From Mycolicibacterium wolinskyi (GTDB lineage Bacteria > Actinomycetota > Actinomycetes > Mycobacteriales > Mycobacteriaceae): DNA of 64,000 nucleotides. Shown in pieces: positions 40,130-49,304 of the stretch. Position numbers and translations under genes: made by a program. The stretch is from NCBI RefSeq assembly GCF_002101965.1, contig NZ_LQQA01000033.1, positions 434,001-498,000 of the forward strand. Direction: 5' to 3'. Position 1 is the first letter of the stretch. Each line of letters starts with the position of its first letter. Under the pieces are notes generated by a model. It did no database searches. It was not told where the DNA came from and saw nothing but the letters and a program-made list of their open reading frames with translations.

Positions 40130-42042
40130 CGCGCTGGTCCGAGCAGAATCCGCCCCGGTCGCGGAAAAAGGATCCCGCCGGCCAGGGACGGTCGGCCCGG
40201 ATGCGGCGCACGCGCGTCGCGGCTACCGAAACAGGTTTGGAGAGCTCTTCTTTCGTCTTCCGGCACCGGACCGGAAACGTGGTCATGTTCGCGGTGCTGC
40301 TGATCGCGGCCGCTCAGCTGTTCACGCTGCAGGTGCCGAGGGCGGCCGGGCTGCGCGCCGAGGCGGCCAGCCAGCTCAAGGTCACCGACGTCGATCCCGC
40401 AATGCGTGGCAGCATCGTCGACCGCAACGACGACAAGCTCGCGTTCACGATCGAGGCGCGTGCGCTGACGTTCCAGCCGGTTCGGGTCCGCAAACAGCTC
40501 GCCGAGGCCAAGGCCAAGTCCCCGGAGGCGCCCGACCCGGACCGCAGGCTCACCGACATCGCCAAAGACGTTGCCACGCGGTTGAACAACAAGCCCGACG
40601 CCAAGACGGTCGAGAAGAAGCTCAGGAGCAACGAGACTTTCGTGTATCTGGCTCGGGCGGTCGACCCGGCGATCGCCGACGCGATCACCGAGAAGTTTCC
40701 CGAAGTCGGCACGGAGCGGCAGGATCTGCGGCAGTACCCGGGCGGTTCGCTGGCCGCCAACATCGTCGGCGGGATCGACTGGGACGGGCACGGACTGCTC
40801 GGCCTTGAGGACTCGATGGACGCGGTGCTGGCCGGTTCCGATGGCTCGGTGACCTACGACCGCGGCTCCGACGGCGTGGTGATCCCGGGCAGCTACCGCA
40901 ACCGGCACGACGCGGTCAACGGCTCCACGGTGCAGCTCACCCTCGACGACGACATTCAGTACTACGTCCAGCAGCAGGTGCAGTTGGCCAAGGATGCGTC
41001 CGGTGCCAAGAACGTCTCGGCGGTCGTGCTCGACGCGAAAACCAGTGAGGTGCTGGCGATGTCGAACGACAACACGTTCGACCCGAGCCAGGACATCGGC
41101 CGCCAGGAGAACCGGCAGATGGGCAACCTGCCGGTGTCATCGCCGTTCGAGCCGGGTTCGGTGAACAAGATCGTCACGGCCGCCGCTGCGATCGAGTACG
41201 GGCTGTCCAATCCCGACGAGGTGCTGCAGGTGCCCGGCTCGATCGACATGGGCGGCGTCACCGTGCGCGACGCCTGGAGCCACGGCGTCATGCCGTTCAC
41301 GACCACCGGCGTCTTCGGAAAATCCTCCAACGTCGGCACGCTGATGCTGGCCCAGCGGATCGGACCGGAGCGGTTCTACGACATGCTCCGCCGGTTCGGG
41401 CTCGGCCAGCGCACCGGTGTCGGCCTGCCGGGCGAGAGCTCGGGCCTGCTGCCGCCGATCGACCAGTGGTCGGGCAGCTCGTTCTCCAACCTGCCGATCG
41501 GGCAAGGGCTTTCGATGACGTTGCTGCAGATGGCCGCGATGTACCAGACCATCGCCAACGACGGGGTGCGCATACCGCCGCGGATCATCAAGGCGACCAT
41601 CGCGGCCGACGGCACGCGAACCGAAGAGCCCCGCCCCGAGGGCGTCCAGGTGGTCAAGCCCGAGACCGCGCGCACGGTGCGCGACATGTTCCGCGGCATC
41701 GTGCAGCGCGATCCGATGGGCGCTCAGCAGGGCACCGGCCCGCAGGCCGCCGTCGAGGGCTACCAGATCGCCGGCAAAACCGGTACGGCACAGCAGATCA
41801 ACCCCGCGTGCGGTTGCTACTACGACGACGTCTACTGGATCACGTTCGCCGGGATCGCGCCTGCCGACGATCCGCGCTATGTCATCGGCATCATGATGGA
41901 CGCCCCGCACCGCGCGGCGGACGGTACGCCGGGGTCCTCGGCGGCGCCGCTCTTCCACAACATCGCGTCATGGTTGCTGCAACGCCACAACGTGCCGCTG
42001 TCGTCGGATCCGGGACGTCCGCTGACCCTGCAGGCGACCTGA
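40126..42042 (+). CDS. pbpB: Division-specific penicillin-binding protein (PBP3/FtsI)
   Basis: A 638-residue class B PBP, the septal D,D-transpeptidase that partners FtsW. It has one membrane helix (about 44-64), a non-catalytic pedestal domain (about 70-290) and a transpeptidase domain. Active-site motifs are S345-V-N-K348 (SXXK), S400-S-N402 (SXN) and K551-T-G553. The ATG overlaps ftsL by 4 nt. In M. tuberculosis PbpB interacts with Wag31 and is protected from cleavage under oxidative stress by that contact; wag31 is in this cluster. Confidence 0.96.
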   Translation: MTRWSEQNPPRSRKKDPAGQGRSARMRRTRVAATETGLESSSFVFRHRTGNVVMFAVLLIAAAQLFTLQVPRAAGLRAEAASQLKVTDVDPAMRGSIVDRNDDKLAFTIEARALTFQPVRVRKQLAEAKAKSPEAPDPDRRLTDIAKDVATRLNNKPDAKTVEKKLRSNETFVYLARAVDPAIADAITEKFPEVGTERQDLRQYPGGSLAANIVGGIDWDGHGLLGLEDSMDAVLAGSDGSVTYDRGSDGVVIPGSYRNRHDAVNGSTVQLTLDDDIQYYVQQQVQLAKDASGAKNVSAVVLDAKTSEVLAMSNDNTFDPSQDIGRQENRQMGNLPVSSPFEPGSVNKIVTAAAAIEYGLSNPDEVLQVPGSIDMGGVTVRDAWSHGVMPFTTTGVFGKSSNVGTLMLAQRIGPERFYDMLRRFGLGQRTGVGLPGESSGLLPPIDQWSGSSFSNLPIGQGLSMTLLQMAAMYQTIANDGVRIPPRIIKATIAADGTRTEEPRPEGVQVVKPETARTVRDMFRGIVQRDPMGAQQGTGPQAAVEGYQIAGKTGTAQQINPACGCYYDDVYWITFAGIAPADDPRYVIGIMMDAPHRAADGTPGSSAAPLFHNIASWLLQRHNVPLSSDPGRPLTLQAT

Positions 42043-42106
42043 CGCCGACGGGTCGCTCGAGCGCCGACGGGTATGCGGCCGCAGGGCCGCCGATGGGTAC
42101 TGTTGC

Positions 42107-43645
42107 ATGGCCATGAAGCTGCGTCCGAGCCGTCCCGTCGGCCATCATCTCGTGCCGCTGGCCGCTGCGGTCGGGGCTGTCCCCGCTGCCGGTTCGGCGC
42201 TTCCCGACATACTCGTGACCGGGGTGACCCTGCGTGGTCAGGACGCGGTGCGGGGGGATTTGTTCGCCGCGCTGCCGGGTTCGTCGGCGCACGGCGCCCG
42301 GTACGCAGCGGATGCCGTCGCGGGCGGTGCCGCGGCCGTGGTGACCGATCCGGACGGGGCCGCGCAGTTGGCGGGCCGACTCGACGTGCCGGTCCTGGTT
42401 CATCCGGATCCGCGGTCGGTTCTCGGCGAGTTGGCGGCGCGCGTGTACGGACGGCCCGCGGACCGGCTGCGGGTCATCGGCGTGACGGGTACGTCGGGCA
42501 AGACCACGACCACCTACCTCGTGGAGGCCGGGTTGCACGCGGCGGGCCGGGTGGCGGGACTGATCGGCACCGTCGGCGTGCGGATCGACGGGCGGGCGGT
42601 TCCGAGCGCGCTGACGACGCCGGAGGCTCCCGATCTGCAGGCGCTGCTGGCGGTGATGGTCGAGGAGGGGGTCGACACCGCGGTGATGGAGGTGTCCAGC
42701 CACGCGTTGACGCTCGGCCGTGTCGACGGCATCGGATTCGCCGTCGGCGGGTTCACCAACCTGTCGCGCGACCACCTCGACTTCCATCCCACGATGGACG
42801 ATTACTTCGAGGCCAAGGCCCGGCTGTTCGATCCGCAGTCGCCGAATCACGCGGCGCTGTCGGTGATCTGCGTCGACGACGAGGCCGGGGCCGCGATGGC
42901 CGCCCGTGCCGAAAACCCCGTGACGGTGAGCACGGAAGGTGCGAACGCGGACTGGTGCGTGCAGGAGATCGCCGTCGCGGGCCCGGGTGCGCAGGAGTTC
43001 ACGGTGGCCGATCCGGCAGGTGTGCATCACCAGGTGGGGATCGGGCTGCCCGGCCGCTACAACGTCGCGAACGCCGCACTGGCGCTCGCACTGCTCGACG
43101 CCGTCGGGGTGTCGCCCGAACAGGCCGCGCCCGGTCTGCATTCGGCCACGGTCCCGGGCCGGCTGCAGCCGATCGACCGGGGACAGGACTTTCTGGCGCT
43201 TGTCGACTACGCGCACAAGCCGGGCGCGCTGCAGGCAGTGCTGCAAACGTTGCGGACGAGCGCGGCGACCCACCGGATCGCAGTGGTGTTCGGCGCCGGG
43301 GGTAACCGCGATGCGGGCAAGCGCGAGCCCATGGGGCGAGTTGCGGCTGAACTGGCCGATCTCGTCGTCGTCACCGACGACAACCCCCGCGACGAGGACC
43401 CGGCAGCCATCCGTGCGGCGATCATGGCCGGGGCGGTGGCTGCCGAGGGAAATGCGAAGGTGGTCGAAGTGGGCGACCGCCGGGAAGCCATCGATTACGC
43501 CGTGGCGTGGGCCGGGCCCGGGGACATCGTGCTGATTGCGGGTAAAGGTCATGAGTCCGGGCAGACCGCCGGCGGACAGACAAGGCCGTTCGACGACCGC
43601 GACGAGTTGGCCGCAGCACTGGAGGCATTGGAGTCACGCGCGTGA
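42107..43645 (+). CDS. murE: UDP-MurNAc-L-Ala-D-Glu:meso-diaminopimelate ligase
   Basis: A 512-residue Mur ligase adding meso-DAP to the growing stem peptide. The P-loop is GTSGKTTT (128-135), the carbamylated lysine is in FEAKARLF, and D425-N-P-R428 is the DNPR motif that selects DAP over lysine. The last point agrees with the DAP-type wall of mycobacteria. The first start is ATG 42107 with a second ATG two codons on. The 64-nt gap after pbpB is one of the few in the cluster. It is coupled to murF by a GTGA overlap. Confidence 0.96.
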   Translation: MAMKLRPSRPVGHHLVPLAAAVGAVPAAGSALPDILVTGVTLRGQDAVRGDLFAALPGSSAHGARYAADAVAGGAAAVVTDPDGAAQLAGRLDVPVLVHPDPRSVLGELAARVYGRPADRLRVIGVTGTSGKTTTTYLVEAGLHAAGRVAGLIGTVGVRIDGRAVPSALTTPEAPDLQALLAVMVEEGVDTAVMEVSSHALTLGRVDGIGFAVGGFTNLSRDHLDFHPTMDDYFEAKARLFDPQSPNHAALSVICVDDEAGAAMAARAENPVTVSTEGANADWCVQEIAVAGPGAQEFTVADPAGVHHQVGIGLPGRYNVANAALALALLDAVGVSPEQAAPGLHSATVPGRLQPIDRGQDFLALVDYAHKPGALQAVLQTLRTSAATHRIAVVFGAGGNRDAGKREPMGRVAAELADLVVVTDDNPRDEDPAAIRAAIMAGAVAAEGNAKVVEVGDRREAIDYAVAWAGPGDIVLIAGKGHESGQTAGGQTRPFDDRDELAAALEALESRA

Positions 43646-45153
43646 TCGAGATGACGATCGCCAGAATCGCCGAGATCGTCGGCGGTGAGCTGGCCGACAT
43701 CACCCCCGAGCAGGCCGCGGCGACGCGAGTCACCGGCACCGTCGAATTCGACTCCCGTGCGGTCGGCTCCGGCGGTCTGTTCCTGGCGTTGCCGGGCGCC
43801 CGCTCGGATGGCCACGATTTCGCCGCGTCCGCGGTGGCTGCCGGTGCCGTCGCGGTGCTGGCCGCTCGACCGGTCGGGGTGCCCGCGATCGTGGTCCGGC
43901 CCGAGCCCGGCGCCACGGATTCCGGTTCGGGGGCTCTGGAGTACGACACCGACGGTTCGGGTGCGGCGGTACTGGCCGCGCTCGGCCGGCTGGCCGCCGC
44001 GGTGGCCGCCGAGTTGGTGGCCGGTGGGTTGACGATCATCGGGGTCACCGGATCGTCGGGCAAGACCTCGACCAAGGACCTGCTGGCGGCCGTGCTGGCC
44101 CCGCTGGGTGAGGTGATCGCGCCGCCCGGCTCGTTCAACAACGAACTCGGCCATCCGTGGACAGTGTTGCGCGCGACCACCGACACCGACTTCCTGATCT
44201 TGGAGATGTCGGCCCGGCATCGCGGCAACATCGCGGCCTTGGCCGCGATCGCCCCGCCGTCGATCGCGGTCGTGCTCAACGTGGGCACCGCGCATCTCGG
44301 CGAGTTCGGATCGCGCGAGGCCATCGCGAAGACGAAAGCCGAACTGCCGCAGGCCGTCGGCCCGTCGGGCGTGGTGGTCCTCAACGCCGACGACACCGCG
44401 GTTGCGGCGATGGCCGAGGAGACCACGGCACGCGTGGTCCGGGTGTCGCGGTCACCGGGTGCCGATGTGTGGGCCGGCCCGGTCACGCTCGACGCACTCG
44501 CCAGGCCGCGGTTCACGCTGCACACCGCGCACGCGCAGGCCGACATCGAACTCGCGGTGCACGGTGACCATCAGGTGTCGAACGCGCTGTGTGCGGCGGC
44601 GGTCGCGCTGGAATGCGGCGCGACGCTGCCGCAGGTGGCCTCGGCACTGTCGGCCGCCGGTCCGGTGTCGCGGCGCCGCATGCAGGTGAGCACGCGCGGC
44701 GACGGCGTGACGATCATCAACGACGCATACAACGCCAACCCCGACTCGATGCGGGCCGGGCTCAAGGCACTGGCCTGGATGGCTCGGGAAAGCGCAGGCG
44801 AGGGCGGCGGGAAGCGGCGCAGCTGGGCGGTGCTGGGCGAGATGGCCGAACTCGGCGACGACGCGATATCCGAGCACGACGCGATCGGCCGGTTCGCGGT
44901 GCGCTTAGATGTCTCTCGATTACTCGTCGTGGGATCCGGGAGGACTATGAACGCCATGCACCACGGCGCGGTGATGGAGGGTTCGTGGGGGTCCGAGTCC
45001 ACCATGGTCGCCGACGCCGACGCCGCATTGGCTCTGCTGCAGGATGAACTGCAGCCCGGGGACGTGGTGCTGGTGAAGGCATCCAACTCGGTCGGTCTCG
45101 GCGCATTGGCCGAGACGCTGGTCGCCGGGCCCGTCGGGGACGCCGCCGTATGA
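43642..45153 (+). CDS. murF: UDP-MurNAc-tripeptide:D-alanyl-D-alanine ligase
   Basis: A 503-residue Mur ligase that adds D-Ala-D-Ala to complete UDP-MurNAc-pentapeptide. The P-loop is GSSGKTSTK (137-145), SFNNELGHPW and LEMSARHRGNI are substrate and metal segments, and INDAYNANPDSM is the family signature in the C-terminal domain. GTG 43642 overlaps the murE stop; mraY overlaps its own stop by 4 nt. A central Ser/Gly/Asp-rich insert (about 90-112) is a mycobacterial feature. The length is normal. Confidence 0.96.
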   Translation: MIEMTIARIAEIVGGELADITPEQAAATRVTGTVEFDSRAVGSGGLFLALPGARSDGHDFAASAVAAGAVAVLAARPVGVPAIVVRPEPGATDSGSGALEYDTDGSGAAVLAALGRLAAAVAAELVAGGLTIIGVTGSSGKTSTKDLLAAVLAPLGEVIAPPGSFNNELGHPWTVLRATTDTDFLILEMSARHRGNIAALAAIAPPSIAVVLNVGTAHLGEFGSREAIAKTKAELPQAVGPSGVVVLNADDTAVAAMAEETTARVVRVSRSPGADVWAGPVTLDALARPRFTLHTAHAQADIELAVHGDHQVSNALCAAAVALECGATLPQVASALSAAGPVSRRRMQVSTRGDGVTIINDAYNANPDSMRAGLKALAWMARESAGEGGGKRRSWAVLGEMAELGDDAISEHDAIGRFAVRLDVSRLLVVGSGRTMNAMHHGAVMEGSWGSESTMVADADAALALLQDELQPGDVVLVKASNSVGLGALAETLVAGPVGDAAV

Positions 45154-46229
45154 AACTGATCCTCATCGCCGTCGGCATCGCGCTGACGGTGTCGATCCTG
45201 CTGACGCCTGCGCTGATCCGGCTGTTCACCAAGCAGGGCCTCGGCCACGAGATCCGCGAGGACGGCCCGCCCAGCCACGCCAAGAAGCGCGGCACGCCCT
45301 CGATGGGTGGCGTGGCGATCGTCGCCGGCATCTGGGCCGCCTATCTGGGCACGCATCTCGTGGGTGTGGCACTCGGCGGCGAGGGGCCGTCGGCCTCGGG
45401 TCTGCTCGTGCTGGGGCTGGCCACCGCGCTCGGCCTGGTCGGTTTCATCGACGACCTGATCAAACTGCGCCGGTCGCGCAACCTCGGCTTGAACAAGACC
45501 GCGAAGACGGTCGGGCAGTTGGTCGCCGCGGTGCTGTTCGGCGTGCTGGCGCTGCAGTTCCGCAACGGCGACGGCCTGACCCCGGGCAGCGCCGAGCTGT
45601 CGTACGTGCGCGAGATCGCGACCGTCACGCTGGCGCCCTGGCTCTTCGTGATCTTCTGCGTGGTGATCGTCAGCGCCTGGTCCAATGCCGTGAATTTCAC
45701 CGATGGGCTCGACGGGCTCGCCGCGGGCGCGATGGCGATGGTGTGTGCGGCCTACGTGCTGATCACGTTCTGGCAGTACCGCAACGCGTGCGCGACGGCG
45801 CCTGGCCTCGGCTGTTACAACGTGCGCGATCCGCTGGACCTGGCGCTCGTCGCGGCCGCGACGGCGGGCGCGTGCATCGGGTTCCTGTGGTGGAACGCCG
45901 CGCCTGCCAAGATCTTCATGGGCGACACCGGCTCGCTCGCGCTGGGCGGCATCATCGCGGGCCTGTCGGTGACGAGCCGGACCGAGATCCTCGCGGTGGT
46001 CCTCGGCGCGCTGTTCGTGGCCGAGGTGACCTCGGTGGTGGTGCAGATCATGGCGTTTCGCACGACGGGCCGCCGGGTGTTCCGGATGGCGCCGTTCCAC
46101 CATCACTTCGAGTTGGTCGGCTGGGCCGAGACCACCGTCATCATCCGGTTCTGGCTGCTGACAGCGATCGCCTGCGGTCTCGGCGTGGCCCTGTTCTACA
46201 GCGAGTGGCTCACCGCCGTCGGGGCCTGA
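45150..46229 (+). CDS. mraY: Phospho-N-acetylmuramoyl-pentapeptide transferase
   Basis: A 359-residue polytopic enzyme that moves phospho-MurNAc-pentapeptide onto decaprenyl phosphate, making lipid I. About ten membrane helices are visible. Catalytic Asp residues lie in VGFIDDLIKLRRSRN and in NFTDGLDGLA, and FMGDTGSLALGG and MAPFHHHFELVGW (the HHH motif) are universal in the family. It is the target of tunicamycin and capuramycin-type inhibitors. ATG 45150 overlaps murF; murD starts 1 nt after its stop. Confidence 0.97.
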   Translation: MKLILIAVGIALTVSILLTPALIRLFTKQGLGHEIREDGPPSHAKKRGTPSMGGVAIVAGIWAAYLGTHLVGVALGGEGPSASGLLVLGLATALGLVGFIDDLIKLRRSRNLGLNKTAKTVGQLVAAVLFGVLALQFRNGDGLTPGSAELSYVREIATVTLAPWLFVIFCVVIVSAWSNAVNFTDGLDGLAAGAMAMVCAAYVLITFWQYRNACATAPGLGCYNVRDPLDLALVAAATAGACIGFLWWNAAPAKIFMGDTGSLALGGIIAGLSVTSRTEILAVVLGALFVAEVTSVVVQIMAFRTTGRRVFRMAPFHHHFELVGWAETTVIIRFWLLTAIACGLGVALFYSEWLTAVGA

Positions 46230-46230
46230 C

Positions 46231-47706
46231 GTGTCCGAATCGGATCTGGCTCCGCTGACGACGGGTGCGCCGGTGCTCGTCACCGGCGCCGGCATCACCG
46301 GTCGTGCGGTTCTGGCGGCACTGGCGCCGCTTGGCGTGGCCGCGACACTCACCGACGACAGCCCGACGGCGCTGACGGCGTTGGCGCAGCAAGGCGTGGC
46401 GGTGATGGATCCGGCGGCCGCCGTCGAGCGGATCTCCGACTTCGTGCTGGTCGTGACGAGCCCGGGTTTCGCGCCGAGTGCACCGGTGCCGGCCGCCGCC
46501 GCAGCGGCCGGGGTGCCGATCTGGGGCGATGTCGAGCTGGCCTGGCGGCTGGACGCGGCGGGCCGGTTCGGTACGCCGCGGCGCTGGCTCGTGGTCACCG
46601 GGACCAACGGCAAGACCACGACCACGTCCATGCTGCACGACATGCTGGTGGCCGACGGGCGGCGAAGCTTGTTGTGCGGCAACATCGGTGAGCCGGTGCT
46701 CGCGGTGCTCGACCGGCCCGCGGAGTTGCTGGCCGTCGAGCTCTCGAGCTTTCAACTCCATTGGGCGCCGTCGCTGCGCCCCGAGGCGGGCGTGGTGCTC
46801 AATGTCGCCGAGGACCACCTGGACTGGCACGGTTCGATGGACGCCTACGCGCGCGACAAGGCCAGGGTGCTCGACGGCCGCGTCGCCGTGGCCGGCCTCG
46901 ACGACCCGGTCGCGGCCGGTCTTCTTGCCGCGGCCGCGGCCCCGGTGCACGTCGGTTTCCGGCTCGGTGAGCCTGCCGCGGGCGAACTCGGCGTGCGGGC
47001 AGGCAAGCTCGTCGACCGGGCCTTCGGCGACGGCGTCGAGTTGGCTGACACCGGTTCGCTCGGTGTGGCCGGCCCGGTCGGTGTGCTCAATGCGCTTGCC
47101 GCGGCCGCACTGGCCCGGGCAGTCGGCGTCGCGCCGCAGTCGATCGCGGCCGCACTCACGTCGTTCCAGGTAGGCGCGCATCGCGCCGAGGTCGTCGGGG
47201 TGGGCGACGGCGTGCGCTACGTCGACGACTCCAAGGCGACCAACCCGCACGCCGCGCAGGCGTCCATCACCGCCTACGAGCGGGTGGTGTGGATCGCCGG
47301 GGGCTTGCTGAAGGGCGCTTCGGTCGATGAGCTGGTACGTCAGGTGGCGAATCGGCTGGCAGGCGCCGTACTGATCGGGCGCGATCGGTATTTGGTTGCC
47401 GAGGCGTTATCGCGACACGCCCCGGATGTCCCCGTCGTAGAGCTTGTGACGGGGGAGGATTCTGGGGTGCTTGAGACGAATGAGTCAACTGAGTCGAATG
47501 ATGTTCATGTGACTCGTGTGATCGAAGTTGGGGACCGGTCGGTCTCCGATGCGGTCATGGCGGCCGCCGTCGGGGCCGCCCGTGAGCTGGCAAGCCCGGG
47601 CGATACCGTGTTGCTGGCACCCGCAGGCGCATCCTTCGATCAGTTCAGCGGCTACGGTCAGCGCGGCGACGCCTTCGCCGCAGCCGTCCGCGCCGCGATC
47701 GGGTAG
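46231..47706 (+). CDS. murD: UDP-MurNAc-L-alanine:D-glutamate ligase
   Basis: A 491-residue Mur ligase adding D-glutamate. The P-loop is GTNGKTTT (124-131), NVAEDHLDWHGSMDAYARDK holds the metal site and carbamylated lysine, and YVDDSKATNPHA marks the C-terminal domain. Residues about 410-430 (SGVLETNESTESNDVHVT) are a polar insert encoded by DNA clearly lower in G+C than its surroundings. GTG start. The stop is separated from the ftsW GTG by 2 nt. Confidence 0.95.
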   Translation: MSESDLAPLTTGAPVLVTGAGITGRAVLAALAPLGVAATLTDDSPTALTALAQQGVAVMDPAAAVERISDFVLVVTSPGFAPSAPVPAAAAAAGVPIWGDVELAWRLDAAGRFGTPRRWLVVTGTNGKTTTTSMLHDMLVADGRRSLLCGNIGEPVLAVLDRPAELLAVELSSFQLHWAPSLRPEAGVVLNVAEDHLDWHGSMDAYARDKARVLDGRVAVAGLDDPVAAGLLAAAAAPVHVGFRLGEPAAGELGVRAGKLVDRAFGDGVELADTGSLGVAGPVGVLNALAAAALARAVGVAPQSIAAALTSFQVGAHRAEVVGVGDGVRYVDDSKATNPHAAQASITAYERVVWIAGGLLKGASVDELVRQVANRLAGAVLIGRDRYLVAEALSRHAPDVPVVELVTGEDSGVLETNESTESNDVHVTRVIEVGDRSVSDAVMAAAVGAARELASPGDTVLLAPAGASFDQFSGYGQRGDAFAAAVRAAIG

Positions 47707-47708
47707 TC

Positions 47709-49304
47709 GTGGGCGGGATCCTCACCCGGTTGCGCCGTCGTGGCGGCGGAACCGAGGGTGACGTGAAAGGCGCTGCGGCCGCCGCGCCGGCGCAGGGGGC
47801 CTCGGAGGCCGCCGCTGCGGCGAAACTGCCGCGCACCCGGTTCGGCGCCTGGCTCGGTCGGCCGATGACGTCGTTTCACCTCATCATCGCCGTCACCGCA
47901 CTGCTCACCACGCTCGGGCTGATCATGGTGCTCTCGGCGTCGGGCGTGTACTCCTACGACGCCGACGGTTCGCCGTGGGCGGTGTTCGGCCGCCAGGTGT
48001 TGTGGACGGCGATCGGCCTGGTGGCGTTCTACGTCGCGCTGCGGATGCCGGTCAAGACCTTGCGCCGGCTGGCGTTCCCCGGCTTCGCGCTCACCATCGT
48101 GTTGCTCATCCTCGTGCTCATTCCGGGAATCGGCAAGGTGGCCAACGGTTCTCGCGGCTGGTTCGTCGTCGCGGGTTTCTCGATGCAGCCCTCGGAGCTG
48201 GCCAAGATCGCCTTCGCGATCTGGGGTGCGCACCTGCTGGCCGCGCGCCGGCTCGAACGCGCGTCGCTGCGCGAGATGCTCATCCCGCTCGTGCCCGCCG
48301 CGGTGATCGCGCTCGCGCTCATCGTGGCCCAGCCCGACCTCGGGCAGACGGTGTCGCTGGGCATCATCCTGCTCGGCCTGCTCTGGTATGCCGGTCTGCC
48401 GCTGCGGGTGTTCCTGTCCTCGATGCTCGCGGTCATGGTCTCGGCCGCGGTGCTCGCGGTGTCCGAGGGCTACCGGTCCGACCGGGTGCAGTCCTGGCTC
48501 AATCCGGGAGCCGACGCGCAGGGCTCGGGCTACCAGGCGCGCCAGGCCCGGTTCGCGCTCGCCAACGGCGGGATCTTCGGCGACGGGCTCGGCCAGGGCA
48601 CCGCCAAGTGGAACTACCTGCCCAACGCCCACAACGACTTCATCTTCGCGATCATCGGTGAGGAACTCGGTCTCATCGGCGCGCTCGGCCTGCTGGCCCT
48701 GTTCGGCCTGTTCGCCTACACGGGTATGCGGATCGCGCGCCGCTCGGCCGATCCGTTCCTGCGGCTGCTCGCCGCGACCACCACGCTGTGGGTGGTGGGC
48801 CAGATGTTCATCAACGTCGGCTACGTCGTTGGTCTGCTTCCCGTCACCGGGCTGCAGCTGCCGCTGATCTCGGCCGGCGGATCGTCGCAGGCCACGACGC
48901 TGCTGATGATGGGCCTGATCACCAACGCGGCGCGCCACGAACCCGATGCGGTCGCGGCGCTTCGCGCCGGACGCGACGACCGGATGAACCGGCTGCTGCG
49001 GCTGCCTCTTCCCGAACCCTATGTGCCCACCCGCCTGGAGGCCGTGCGCGACCGGCTGCGGTCGAAATCGGCCCGCACCCCGGCCAAGCCGCCGCGCAAA
49101 GCGGAGCGCAGGCCCGACCGCAAGGCCGCGAAGACCGCCAACCCGGCCAAGTCAACCGCCAGGCGCAAGACGAACCCGGCGCGCCGGGCGCGCACCGGCG
49201 GGCAGCCGCCGGTGGCGGCCGGTAGATCGTCGGTCCGATATGGTTCTGGCCAGCGAAACCAGGGCCGTCGGGCCCGCACACTGGAAGGTCAACGTCACGG
49301 GTGA
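47709..49304 (+). CDS. ftsW: Septal peptidoglycan glycosyltransferase FtsW (SEDS family)
   Basis: A 531-residue SEDS protein with about ten membrane helices that polymerises lipid II with PbpB. Characteristic segments are VLSASGVYSYD, NGSRGWFVVAGFSMQPSE with the conserved Glu, AQPDLGQTVSLG with the catalytic Asp, and AHNDFIFAIIGEELG. The cytoplasmic N-terminus (about 50 residues) and the long Lys/Arg/Pro-rich tail (about 420-531) are mycobacterial additions; the tail is reported to bind FtsZ in M. tuberculosis. GTG start; GTGA overlap with murG. Confidence 0.96.
   Translation: MGGILTRLRRRGGGTEGDVKGAAAAAPAQGASEAAAAAKLPRTRFGAWLGRPMTSFHLIIAVTALLTTLGLIMVLSASGVYSYDADGSPWAVFGRQVLWTAIGLVAFYVALRMPVKTLRRLAFPGFALTIVLLILVLIPGIGKVANGSRGWFVVAGFSMQPSELAKIAFAIWGAHLLAARRLERASLREMLIPLVPAAVIALALIVAQPDLGQTVSLGIILLGLLWYAGLPLRVFLSSMLAVMVSAAVLAVSEGYRSDRVQSWLNPGADAQGSGYQARQARFALANGGIFGDGLGQGTAKWNYLPNAHNDFIFAIIGEELGLIGALGLLALFGLFAYTGMRIARRSADPFLRLLAATTTLWVVGQMFINVGYVVGLLPVTGLQLPLISAGGSSQATTLLMMGLITNAARHEPDAVAALRAGRDDRMNRLLRLPLPEPYVPTRLEAVRDRLRSKSARTPAKPPRKAERRPDRKAAKTANPAKSTARRKTNPARRARTGGQPPVAAGRSSVRYGSGQRNQGRRARTLEGQRHG

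Noticed and set aside
44571..46685. 704-codon open frame antisense to murF and mraY
   Set aside because: Low-complexity Arg/Ala/Gln composition and full overlap with two well-conserved genes; no start context.
47658..48938. 426-codon open frame antisense to ftsW
   Set aside because: Composition is an antisense image of the membrane protein (RDDEHR-rich); no domain is recognisable.
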